Of a stretch of DNA of 43,417 bases, positions 34,991 to 43,005 are shown piece after piece. Position 1 is the first letter of the stretch. Each line of letters opens with the position of its first letter. Under the pieces are notes generated by a model that saw nothing but the letters and a program-made list of their open reading frames with translations, made no database searches and was not told the origin of the DNA. The stretch is from Vulgatibacter sp035565615. GTDB lineage: Bacteria; Myxococcota; Myxococcia; Myxococcales; Vulgatibacteraceae. The position numbers were made by a program, and so were the translations under genes. The DNA lies in NCBI GenBank assembly GCA_035565615.1, contig DATMSB010000150.1, positions 1 through 43,417 on the forward strand. The letters run 5' to 3'.

Positions 34991-36129
34991 CGAGAGATAA
35001 CGGTCCGTCCCTGGTGTGTCAAACCAGGCGGAGCAGCGCCGGGCCGGACGCCACGGGGCTGGGCCGCCAGCTCCAGCGCACGGCGCAGGCCCCGAAAGGG
35101 CATGGCGGCGATGGCCTCCTCGAGCGGGAGCCAGGCCGCCTCCTCGTGCTCGGAGGGCGCGATCCGCACCTCGCTCCCCACCGGGGCGTGCGCCGCGAAC
35201 GCGTGCTCCCGCACGAACCGGGGTTCGTCGCCCATGCCGAAGGCGTGCACGTAGGAGAGGTCCACGACCGGCAGGTCGAGCCCCGTCTCCTCCCGGAGCT
35301 CCCGGGCCGCCGCCTCGCTCGGCGTCTCGCCCGCCTCGATGCGGCCCGTCACGATCTGCCGGAAGCCTCCGCGATCCGCCGTGCGCCGCAGGACGAGGGC
35401 CTCGGGACCGTCGGGGCCGGGTCGGAGCACCGCCACCGAGATCGTCCGGAGGTCGACGCCTCGCTCCTCCACTGGCCACCCGAAGACCTCGCCGAACTTG
35501 CGGGCCACCACCTCCTCGACGGTGGTCGGGTCCACCAGCTTCCCCAGGAGCGAGGACATGCTCGCCACGCCGCGCTCCGAGATCCCGCAGGGCACGATCA
35601 TCCCGAAGTGCGACAGGTCCGGCATCACGTTGAGGGCGAAGCCGTGGGTGGTGACCCAGCGCTTGATGTGGACCCCGATGGCGCAGACCTTCACCGCCGC
35701 CGGATCGTCCTCGGCGCCAACCCACACACCCGTCCATTTGGGCGCCCTGCCCGCCTCGATCCCGTACTCGGCCAGGGTGCGGATGATGGACTCCTCCACG
35801 TCGCGCACGTAGCGGCGCACGTCCTGCCGGTCGGGCTTGAGGTCGAAGATCGGGTAACCCACGATCTGCCCGGGCCCGTGGTAGGTGACGTCGCCGCCGC
35901 GGTTGGTCTCGAAGAGCTCGACGCCTCGCGCCGCCAGCTCCTCCTCGGAGAGGAGGACGTTCTCCGACTTGGCGGCCCTACCCTTGGTGAGGACGGGGGG
36001 GTGCTCCAGCAGGAGGAGCATGTCGTGGATGCGTCCGGCGCCGCGCGCCTCTGCGAGCGACTCCATGAGGGCGAGGCCGTCCGCGTACTCCACGCGGCCC
36101 AGGCGCCGGACGACGATCTTTCGTTCCAT
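34987..36129 (-). CDS. lipB: LipB octanoyltransferase fused to a Nudix hydrolase
   Basis: The product has 380 residues. Residues about 1-225 are LipB: 'RGGDVTYHGPGQIVGYP' (77-93), catalytic Lys147 and Cys181 ('KVCAIGV', 'IVPCGI'), and 'THGFALNV'. It transfers octanoyl from acyl carrier protein to lipoyl domains. Residues about 229-355 form a complete Nudix domain with box G262-x5-E268-x7-R276-E-L-x-E-E-x-G-L284. Its layout ('FRQIVTGRIEAGE', 'HEEAAWLPLEEA') is closest to NudB-type nucleotide or pterin triphosphate hydrolases, but the substrate is unknown. No stop or frameshift separates the domains. It starts eight bp after the E1-alpha gene and overlaps merR at its end. Confidence 0.9.
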   Translation of the reverse strand: MERKIVVRRLGRVEYADGLALMESLAEARGAGRIHDMLLLLEHPPVLTKGRAAKSENVLLSEEELAARGVELFETNRGGDVTYHGPGQIVGYPIFDLKPDRQDVRRYVRDVEESIIRTLAEYGIEAGRAPKWTGVWVGAEDDPAAVKVCAIGVHIKRWVTTHGFALNVMPDLSHFGMIVPCGISERGVASMSSLLGKLVDPTTVEEVVARKFGEVFGWPVEERGVDLRTISVAVLRPGPDGPEALVLRRTADRGGFRQIVTGRIEAGETPSEAAARELREETGLDLPVVDLSYVHAFGMGDEPRFVREHAFAAHAPVGSEVRIAPSEHEEAAWLPLEEAIAAMPFRGLRRALELAAQPRGVRPGAAPPGLTHQGRTVISR

Positions 36130-36137
36130 GCCGATTT

Positions 36138-37490
36138 CTAAGCGCCGGCCTTCTCCCTGGCGAGGGAATCGAGGCATTCGGCCCGCTGCTCCCGCAGGTT
36201 CCAGGGGAGCTCGGCGTAGACGTCGTCGAAGAGCGTCTCCACCTCGGGATCGGGGCCGGCCTCCGCCTCCGCGATCGCCGCGTTCACCTCCGCCAGCAGC
36301 TCGGCGCGGAGCGCTTCGTCCTGCTCGGCGCTCCACCAGCCGTCGGCGCAGAGCTCGCGATAGAGGCGGTCGATGGGGTCCCGCTTGGCCCAGGCGTCCA
36401 CCTCCACCTGATCGCGGTACCGCGTGGGATCGTCCGAGGAGGAGTGCGCGCCCATGCGGTAGGTCTCGCACTCGATCAGCGTGGGGCCGCCGCCGGACCG
36501 CGCCCGCTCGATCGCCTCCGCCGCCGCGGCGTACACGGCGCGGGCGTCGTTGCCGTCCACCTTCACGCCGGGGAAGCCGTAGGCCACCGCCTTCACCGCG
36601 TAGGTTTCCGACGCGGTCTGGCCCTTCGAGCTCACCGAGATCGCCCAGTGGTTGTTCTGGCAGAGGAAGACCACCGGCACCCGGAAGACCCCGGCGAAGT
36701 TCATCGCGGTGTGGAAGTCCGCGGACGAGGTGGCGCCGTCCCCCATGCACGCGAGGACCACGGTGCGATCGCCCCGCAGCTTCGCCGCCCACGCGGCGCC
36801 CACCGCCTGGGGGAGCTGGGTTCCGATGCAGCTCCCCCAGGAGACCTGGTTCACGCTGCGGGAGGCGGGGTGCGACGGCATCTGCCGGCCCTTGGTCTCG
36901 TCGAGCGCGTTGCCGAAGACCTGGGCGAGGTACGGCACCAGCGGGAAGCCCCGCATCAGCATCGCCGACGACTCCCGCAGCGCGGGGAAGATCCAGTCCG
37001 TCGGCTCGAGGCCGATCGCCGCTCCGAGGTAGGCGGCCTCCTGGCCCGTGCATGCCCCGTAGAACCCGATGCGCCCCTGCCGCTGCAGCGTCATCATTCG
37101 CTCATCCACCGTGCGGATGCGCAGCATGGCGCGGTAGAGGCGGAGGGCATCGTCCTTCGACAGCTCGTGCCGGCCAGAGGGCGCGGGCGCGTCGACAGGT
37201 GCCGCGAAGGTTGCAGCCTTCCCCTTGGCCTTGCGGGCAGCCGCGGGACGCGCGCCCGACTTCGCGGGTGCGGCCTCTCGGGTCGCCGGCGACGCCTTGG
37301 CGCCGGCCTGCGCCCGTCGCGGCGCCGCCGACGAGGACCGCGCCGCGGGCCTGCGGGTGGTCCCCGAGGCACCCTTCGCGGGAGCGCCCGTCGGACGCGC
37401 CGCGACCTTCGCCGCGGAGGCGGGCCGCGCGGTCTTCCGAGTGGGGGTGGCCTCCTTCACCGCGCGGGTCTTCGTCGCCTTCTTCGCCAT
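36138..37490 (-). CDS. pdhA: 2-oxoacid (pyruvate) dehydrogenase E1 alpha
   Basis: The product has 450 residues. Residues about 1-105 are an unusual Ala/Lys/Pro/Arg-rich extension resembling a histone H1-type tail. The catalytic part then follows: 'LYRAMLRIRTVDERMMTLQRQ' region (in two parts), 'GFYGACTGQEA', 'RQMPSHPA', and the thiamine diphosphate motif GDGATSSADFH...CQNN. It decarboxylates the 2-oxo acid and, with E1 beta, transfers acyl to lipoyl-E2. The sequence fits both the PDH and branched-chain E1 families; adjacent lipA, lipB and lpd favour a general pyruvate dehydrogenase. GAGAGG precedes the ATG. It is the distal E1 gene, separated from E1 beta by E2. Confidence 0.9.
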   Translation of the reverse strand: MAKKATKTRAVKEATPTRKTARPASAAKVAARPTGAPAKGASGTTRRPAARSSSAAPRRAQAGAKASPATREAAPAKSGARPAAARKAKGKAATFAAPVDAPAPSGRHELSKDDALRLYRAMLRIRTVDERMMTLQRQGRIGFYGACTGQEAAYLGAAIGLEPTDWIFPALRESSAMLMRGFPLVPYLAQVFGNALDETKGRQMPSHPASRSVNQVSWGSCIGTQLPQAVGAAWAAKLRGDRTVVLACMGDGATSSADFHTAMNFAGVFRVPVVFLCQNNHWAISVSSKGQTASETYAVKAVAYGFPGVKVDGNDARAVYAAAAEAIERARSGGGPTLIECETYRMGAHSSSDDPTRYRDQVEVDAWAKRDPIDRLYRELCADGWWSAEQDEALRAELLAEVNAAIAEAEAGPDPEVETLFDDVYAELPWNLREQRAECLDSLAREKAGA

Positions 37491-37510
37491 CGCGCCTCTC
37501 CGGTGCCTCT

Positions 37511-38779
37511 TCAGACCATCTCGAGCATCAGCGCGTCCGGATCGACCACGCGATCGATCACGTCGTACGCGAACTTCGCGCCCTCGGCGCCGTCGACGTT
37601 GCGGTGATCGAAGCCCCACGACAGGTACATCATGTCGCGGACCTCGATGTCCCCGTCGTCGTTCACCACCGGCCGCTTGCGGATGCGGTGCACCCCCATG
37701 ATCGCCACCTCGGGGTGGTTGATGATCGGGGTGGCGAAGAGGCCTCCCGTCTGCCCGAGGGAGGTGATCGTGAAGGTGCCGCCGCCCACGTCCGCCTGGG
37801 AGAGCCGGCGCGACCTGGCGGCGTCGGAGAGCCGCACGATCTCCTTGGCGATCTCCAGCAACGAAAGCCGGTCGGCATTGCGGATCACGGGGACCACGAG
37901 GCCCTCGTCCGTCGCCACGGCGATCCCGATGTTGTACTCCCCTCGGAGCACCAGCTCGTTCGCCGCCTCGTCCATCACCGCGTTGCAGCGGGGGTTCTTC
38001 TTGAGGCCGCTGATCACCGCCTTCACCAGGAACGGGAGGAAGCTGAGCTTCTCGCCGCTCTTGGCGAGCTTGGCGTTGAGGCGCTCGCGCAGCGCCACCA
38101 GCGCCGTGGCGTCCACCTCCTCCACGAAGTGGTAGTGCGGCGCCGACTGCTTCGAGCGTACCAGGTTCTCCGCGATCTTGCGGCGCAGGCCCCGCACCGG
38201 GATGCGCTGGTCCGCGGCACCGGCCTCGATCGGAGCCGCCGGAGCGGCGGGCGCCCGCAGCGAGGGCGCCTGGGCCACCACGTTGGCGCCGTTCACGAAG
38301 CCGAGGAGGTCGTTCTTCGTGACGCGCCCCTGGGGGCCGGTCCCCACGATCGCGGCGAGGTCGACGCCGTGCTCCCGCGCCATGCGGCGGGTGACCGGGG
38401 TGGCCAGGACCCGGCGGCCGGAGGCGCTCGACGGCGCCGCCGCGGCGGGGGCGGCAGCCGCTGCGACCGGCGCGGCGGGTGCGGCCGGTGCCGCCGCCGG
38501 TGCGGGGGCCTCGGCGGGCTTGCCCTCGCCGGCATCCGCGTCCGTCTCGAGGACCACGAGGATCGCGTTCACCTTGGCGATGTCGCCCTCCTCGCCCTCC
38601 CGGTGGATCACCTTGCCGGCCTTCGGGGACGGGATCGTCACCGTGGCCTTGTCGGTCATCACTTCGACCAGGGCCTGGTCCTCGGCGATGACGTCGCCCA
38701 CCGCGACGAGCCACTTGACGATCTCGCCCTCGACCACGCCCTCCCCGATGTCGGGGAGGCGGAACTCGAACCTTGCCAT
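37511..38779 (-). CDS. pdhC: 2-oxoacid dehydrogenase E2 (dihydrolipoyl acyltransferase)
   Basis: The product has 422 residues. It has one lipoyl domain (1-78) with Lys44 in 'MTDKATVTIPSP', an Ala/Pro hinge (about 88-118), a peripheral-subunit-binding domain ('VLATPVTRRMAREHGVDLAAI'-region, about 124-160), a second Ala/Pro hinge, then the catalytic core (about 190-422) with 'FDHRNVDGAEGAKF'. It carries the acyl group from E1 on lipoate and passes it to CoA, and forms the core of the complex. The single lipoyl domain is typical of Gram-positive PDH or branched-chain E2. It starts 38 bp after the E1 beta stop. Confidence 0.94.
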   Translation of the reverse strand: MARFEFRLPDIGEGVVEGEIVKWLVAVGDVIAEDQALVEVMTDKATVTIPSPKAGKVIHREGEEGDIAKVNAILVVLETDADAGEGKPAEAPAPAAAPAAPAAPVAAAAAPAAAAPSSASGRRVLATPVTRRMAREHGVDLAAIVGTGPQGRVTKNDLLGFVNGANVVAQAPSLRAPAAPAAPIEAGAADQRIPVRGLRRKIAENLVRSKQSAPHYHFVEEVDATALVALRERLNAKLAKSGEKLSFLPFLVKAVISGLKKNPRCNAVMDEAANELVLRGEYNIGIAVATDEGLVVPVIRNADRLSLLEIAKEIVRLSDAARSRRLSQADVGGGTFTITSLGQTGGLFATPIINHPEVAIMGVHRIRKRPVVNDDGDIEVRDMMYLSWGFDHRNVDGAEGAKFAYDVIDRVVDPDALMLEMV

Positions 38780-38817
38780 CTCTTGGTTCCTCTTGTGGCG
38801 CTGCCCGCGCCGCCTGG

Positions 38818-39798
38818 CTATGCGACGAACGCCGCGGTGTCCCGGATCCCCTGGAGGATCCGCGGAGCGCGGGGAAGATACGCGTCGTCGAGCGTATAGG
38901 GAAACGGAGTGTCCCAGCCGGTGACTCGCTTGACCGGGGCCTCCAGGTGAACGAACGCGCGCTCCTGGATCAGCGCGCTGATCTCGGCGCCCAGACCGCA
39001 GGTCCGGGCTGCCTCGTGGACCACCACCACGCGCCCCGTCTTCTGCGCCGAGGCGACCACCGCGTCGATGTCCAGCGGCCAGAGCGTGCGCAGGTCGATG
39101 AGGTCGCAGCCGATGCCCGCCTTGGCGGCCTCGTCCACCGCGGTCATCGCCTCGTGCAGCATCGCGCCCCAGGCGATCACGGTGACGTCGTCGCCCTCGC
39201 GGAGGAGCGCCGCCTTCTCGAGGGGGATGGTGTAGTCCTCCTCGGGCACATCGCCCTTCGCCGCGCGGTAGATCCGCTTGGGCTCCATGAAGAGCACCGG
39301 ATCCTCCTGGCGCATCGCCGACAGGAGCAGCCCCTTGGCGTCATAGGGGTTCGAGGGCACCACCACCTTCAAACCGGCGTGGTGGATGAAGACCGACTCG
39401 GGCGACTGGGAGTGGTAGAGGCCGCCCTTGATGCCGCCGCCGTAGGGCGTGCGGATCACCATCGGGCAGGGATACTGCCCACCGGAGCGGTAGCGGAACT
39501 TCGCCAGCTCGCTCACGATCTGGTCGTACGCCGGGTAGATGAAGTCGGCGAACTGGATCTCCGGCACCGGCCGCATGCCGTACAGCGCCATGCCGATCGC
39601 GGCGCCGACGATCCCGCCCTCCGCGAGCGGCGTGTCGATCACCCGGTTCTCGCCGAACTCCTCGTAGAGGCCGGCGGTGGCGCGGAACACGCCGCCGAAC
39701 TTGCCGACGTCCTCGCCGAGGACCACCACGCGATCGTCGCGCCGCATCTCGATGCGCAGGGCATCGTTGACTGCCTGAAGGAGATTCAAGACGGGCAT
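38818..39798 (-). CDS. pdhB: 2-oxoacid (pyruvate) dehydrogenase E1 beta
   Basis: The product has 326 residues from the ATG at 39798; an upstream in-frame TTG at 39813 lacks a Shine-Dalgarno. Transketolase-type motifs: 'LGEDVGKFGGVFRATAGL', 'TPLAEGGIVGAAIGMAL', 'QFADFIYPAYDQI', 'IRTPYGGGIKGGLYHSQSPE', 'LIDLRTLWPLD' and 'VVVHEAARTCG'. It forms the E1 heterotetramer with the alpha subunit encoded two genes downstream. It is the first gene after the repeat-rich gap following lipA and probably has its own promoter there. Confidence 0.94.
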   Translation of the reverse strand: MPVLNLLQAVNDALRIEMRRDDRVVVLGEDVGKFGGVFRATAGLYEEFGENRVIDTPLAEGGIVGAAIGMALYGMRPVPEIQFADFIYPAYDQIVSELAKFRYRSGGQYPCPMVIRTPYGGGIKGGLYHSQSPESVFIHHAGLKVVVPSNPYDAKGLLLSAMRQEDPVLFMEPKRIYRAAKGDVPEEDYTIPLEKAALLREGDDVTVIAWGAMLHEAMTAVDEAAKAGIGCDLIDLRTLWPLDIDAVVASAQKTGRVVVVHEAARTCGLGAEISALIQERAFVHLEAPVKRVTGWDTPFPYTLDDAYLPRAPRILQGIRDTAAFVA

Positions 39799-40276
39799 GG
39801 CGGGGGATCCCAAGACAAGCGCGGTGGCCTGTCAACCGTGATCATCGCTCCGGCCCGCGATCGCGCGCCTGGCCCACGGCCCGGGCGATCGATCCGGGCC
39901 ACCGCGGCCGGCGCTGCGGTGCGCGAGAGAGCCGCACGCCCTCGCACGCGGCGAAGGCGATCGATCCGGCCCACCGCTCGGCCGGCGCCGCGGCGCGCGA
40001 GACCCGCCACACGCCTTCTCACGCGCGAAGGTGCGCTGCGGCCGGCGCCGGGGGCCGCCGCCGAAGCCTCGTGGCGCGGATGCGCAGAGGCGTCGTGGAG
40101 GAGGACTGCTTCGGCAGGTTCCTCGTTGGGCCGATGCGCGCAGGCGTCGACGAGAATCGCCGCGATGAGGGCCTTGCCGCCGCTGACGCGCGGGCGTCCG
40201 AGGCGACGCTGTCGTGGGCCGGAGGCGGAGGCGGCGGTGGGCGACCGCCCGAGCGGCCGCGCACGGAGCTGCAGGT
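39799..40276. other. Gene-free stretch with tandem direct repeats upstream of pdhB
   Basis: This 478-bp stretch holds no convincing ORF. It contains a near-identical tandem pair of 72-74 bp units (39885-40030) and a second, weaker pair (GATGCGCAGAGGCGTCG at 40079 and GATGCGCGCAGGCGTCG at 40133, 54 bp apart). I see no clear promoter, though pdhB should need one here. Confidence 0.55.
39885..40030. repeat. Tandem direct repeat, two units of 72 and 74 bp
   Basis: Unit 1 is 39885-39956 and unit 2 is 39957-40030. Both begin GCGATCGATCCGG and end with ACGCG-type sequence plus GCGAAG, and differ at roughly one position in six. A partial third copy (GTGCGCTGCGGCCGGCGCCG) follows from 40031. Confidence 0.7.
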
Positions 40277-41257
40277 TCAAGAATTCGCGACCGGGATGCC
40301 GAAGCTCGTGACCTTGGCCTTCTCGGCCCGCTCGCGCTCGATCAGGCCCTGCACGAAGAACTCCGCCGCCTTGTACGACGAGCGCACCAGCGGGCCCGAC
40401 GCGACGTAGAGGAATCCCATCCCCTCCGCGATCTTCTTCAGCTCGGCGAACCGCTCCGGCGGCACGAACTCCTTCACCTCCAGGTGCCAGGGCGACGGCC
40501 GCAGGTACTGGCCGAGGGTCAGCACCGAGACGCCCACGTCCCGCAGGTCGCGGAACGACTGGACCAGCTCGTCCTGGGTCTCCCCGAGGCCGAGCATCAG
40601 CGACGACTTGGTGTGGATGTGGGGGTACGTCTTCTTCACGTACTCCAGCACGCCGAGCGACTGCCGGTAGCCCGCGCGATGGTCGCGCACCGTGGGGGTG
40701 AGGCGCTCCACCGTCTCGACGTTGTGGGCGATCACGGCGGGGTTCGCGAGGCCGATCTTGTCGAGGAAGTCCGTGCGCCCGGTGAAGTCCGGGATCAGCA
40801 CCTCGAGGATCGTGTCCGGCGAGTGGGTGAGCAGCTCGGTGATGCAGGCGGCGAAGTGCGACGAGCCCTGGTCCGGCAGGTCGTCGCGGTCCACCGAGGT
40901 GACCACGAGGTACTTGAGGCCCAGCTTCGCCACCGCGCCGGCGAGGTTGCGCGGCTCGTCCGGATCCAGCGGCGCGGGACGCCTGGCGCTGGCGATGTTG
41001 CAGAAGCGGCAGCCGCGGGTGCAGGTGTCGCCCATCACCATCACGGTGGCGGTGCCGCCGCCCCAGCACTCGGCGACGTTGGGGCAGCGCGACTCCTCGC
41101 AGACGGTGTGGAGCTTCAGCTCGTGGAGTGTGGCCTTCACCTTCTCGTAGGTGGCGCCGCTGGGGAGGCGGACCTTCAGCCACTCGGGCTTCTTCTCTCT
41201 CGGCTTCTGCGTCGCCTTCGCCGAAGGCGTACCGAGCCCGATCAACTTCTCGCTCAC
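40277..41257 (-). CDS. lipA: Lipoyl synthase
   Basis: The product has 326 residues from the GTG at 41257 (GAGGG four nt upstream); an ATG at 41305 would add sixteen residues but has no Shine-Dalgarno. Both iron-sulfur clusters are present: Cys53, Cys58, Cys64 (auxiliary, 'CEESRCPNVAEC') and Cys79, Cys83, Cys86 (radical-SAM CX3CX2C, 'CTRGCRFC'), plus the C-terminal 'VRSSYKA' Ser. It inserts two sulfurs into octanoyl-E2 made by LipB. It sits between lpd and pdhB. A perfect inverted repeat lies 49-76 bp upstream. Confidence 0.96.
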   Translation of the reverse strand: MSEKLIGLGTPSAKATQKPREKKPEWLKVRLPSGATYEKVKATLHELKLHTVCEESRCPNVAECWGGGTATVMVMGDTCTRGCRFCNIASARRPAPLDPDEPRNLAGAVAKLGLKYLVVTSVDRDDLPDQGSSHFAACITELLTHSPDTILEVLIPDFTGRTDFLDKIGLANPAVIAHNVETVERLTPTVRDHRAGYRQSLGVLEYVKKTYPHIHTKSSLMLGLGETQDELVQSFRDLRDVGVSVLTLGQYLRPSPWHLEVKEFVPPERFAELKKIAEGMGFLYVASGPLVRSSYKAAEFFVQGLIERERAEKAKVTSFGIPVANS

Positions 41258-41601
41258 GAAACCCTCGCATCGCGGCCCTCGGAGGCCGCTTCCTCGGGCA
41301 TCCATGAGGCCGACCGGACCGGCGGTCGGCCTCGACTTCGGCCCTCTGCCGCGGCTCGTCGGGACGTCAGCGCGCCGCAAGCCTCTACTAACCCGTCACG
41401 CGGCTCTTGGCGAGAGCACCTGCCTGCCAGCCTTTGGCCGCCGCCCCGCCACCCCTGCCGAAGCCGGCCGATTGCCGTGGATCCCGCCTCGCCCTGACGA
41501 GCGCCGCCGAGTCCCCTCGGGCTCGCGCCTGGGGGCGCGGCGCTCCCATCGCGCGTTCCCCATGAAGCGCCTGCGGACCCGTCGGCGTGCGGCGACGCGG
41601 A
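41258..41601. other. Gene-free stretch between lpd and lipA
   Basis: This 344-bp stretch holds no plausible gene. Its main feature is the inverted repeat at 41306-41333. I see no convincing -35/-10 pair for lipA. Confidence 0.55.
41306..41333 (-). promoter_or_regulatory. 10-bp perfect inverted repeat upstream of lipA
   Basis: GAGGCCGACC (41306-41315) and GGTCGGCCTC (41324-41333) are perfect inverted copies with an 8-bp spacer. Their near edge is 49 bp from the lipA GTG. Possible roles are an operator, a leader hairpin, or a terminator of lpd without a T-run. Confidence 0.5.
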
Positions 41602-43005
41602 CTAGATGTGCAGCGGATGGCCGAGCGTCACGTGCGCGGCCTCGCCCATGATTTCCGAGAGCGTCGGGTGCGGGTGGATCGTCCGCGCCAGATCCTCGGT
41701 CGTGCTCTCGAGGCGCAGCGCCGCGCAGGCCTCCGCGATGAGGTCCGTGGCGTGCGGCCCGACGATGTGCACCCCCAGCACCTCGTCGTACTTCGTCTCG
41801 GAGACGATCTTCACCAAGCCCGAGGTCTGGCCCAGGATGCGGGCCTTGCCGATCGCCGTGAAGGGGAACTTCCCGACCTTCACGTCGTAGCCCTTCTCGC
41901 GGGCGGCCTTCTCGGTGAGGCCGACCGAAGCGACCTCGGGCGAGCAGTAGGTCGCGCCCGGGCACCGGTCGTAGCGGATCGGCTGGGGGTTCCTGCCGGC
42001 GATGTGGTCCACCGCGAGCAGCGCCTCGTGCGTGGCGAGGTGCGCCAGCATTTGGGTCGGCACCACGTCGCCGATCGCATAGACGCCGTCGGCCGAGGTG
42101 CGCATCATGTCGTCGACGGGGATGAAGCCCCGCTCCGTCTTGATGCCCACGGTCTCCAGGCCGATCCCCTCGGTCACCGGCTTGCGGCCGATGGCGGAGA
42201 GCAGCATCTCGGCCTCGATCACCTCGGTCTTGCCGTCCTTGCTGGCGAGGGTGGCCTTCACGCCCTTGGAGAGGCGCTCGAGCTTCTCCACCTTCGTCTC
42301 GAGGCGGAACTCGATCTTGCGCTTCCTGTAGGCGCGCTCGATCTCCTTGCTGACCTCCTCGTCCTCCACGGGGAGGAGGTGCGGCATCAGCTCGACGATC
42401 GTGATCTTGCTGCCGAAGGCCGCGAAGACCGAAGCGAACTCCATGCCCACCGCGCCGGCACCGACGACGATCAGGCTCTTCGGCACCCGATCCAGGTCGA
42501 GGATCTGGTCGCTGTTCAGCACGACCTTCCCGTCCGACTCCAACCCCGGGAACTCTCGGACGACCGAGCCGGTGGCGATGACGAGCTTCTTGTACTGGAT
42601 CGTCTGCTTCGTGCCGACGTCGCCGGTGACCTCGAGCTTGCCCTTGCCGGCGAGCTTCCCGAACCCGGTCACCACCGTGACCTTGTTCTTCTTCATGAGG
42701 AAGCTGACGCCGTTCGAGCTCTGCTCGACGATCTTGTTCTTGCGGGCGAGCACGCCGGCCATGTGCACGCTGGGGTCGCCGGAGAGCTTGATGCCGTGCT
42801 CCGCCGCCGTCCGGATCTCCTCGATGACATCCGCCGAGTGGAGCATCGCCTTCGTCGGGATGCAGCCAACCAAGGTGCAGGTGCCGCCGAGCCTCTTCTG
42901 CTTCTCGACGAGGACCGTCTTCAGCCCGGCCTGCCCCGCATGGATCGCCGCCGCATAACCACCCGGACCGCTGCCCAGGACCGCCACATCGTAAACGTCT
43001 GCCAC
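41602..43005 (-). CDS. lpd: Dihydrolipoyl dehydrogenase (E3)
   Basis: The product has 467 residues. The FAD motif 'VLGSGPGGYAAAIHA' is N-terminal, the redox disulfide is Cys43/Cys48 in 'GGTCTLVGCIPTKAM', the NAD motif is 'IVVGAGAVGMEFASVF', and the C-terminal catalytic His is in 'HPHPTLSE' (His446) of the dimer interface. It reoxidises dihydrolipoyl-E2 and reduces NAD+. The start is GTG at 43005 with AAGGGGA seven nt upstream. It is the first gene of the cluster, followed after 344 bp by lipA. Confidence 0.96.
   Translation of the reverse strand: MADVYDVAVLGSGPGGYAAAIHAGQAGLKTVLVEKQKRLGGTCTLVGCIPTKAMLHSADVIEEIRTAAEHGIKLSGDPSVHMAGVLARKNKIVEQSSNGVSFLMKKNKVTVVTGFGKLAGKGKLEVTGDVGTKQTIQYKKLVIATGSVVREFPGLESDGKVVLNSDQILDLDRVPKSLIVVGAGAVGMEFASVFAAFGSKITIVELMPHLLPVEDEEVSKEIERAYRKRKIEFRLETKVEKLERLSKGVKATLASKDGKTEVIEAEMLLSAIGRKPVTEGIGLETVGIKTERGFIPVDDMMRTSADGVYAIGDVVPTQMLAHLATHEALLAVDHIAGRNPQPIRYDRCPGATYCSPEVASVGLTEKAAREKGYDVKVGKFPFTAIGKARILGQTSGLVKIVSETKYDEVLGVHIVGPHATDLIAEACAALRLESTTEDLARTIHPHPTLSEIMGEAAHVTLGHPLHI

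Noticed and set aside
34994..35022. A perfect TTGACA, 17-nt spacer and TATCTC facing merR
   Set aside because: It lies inside the end of lipB-Nudix, its start would fall on the merR ATG, and the ATGA overlap already explains expression. It remains possible as an internal promoter but is not supported.
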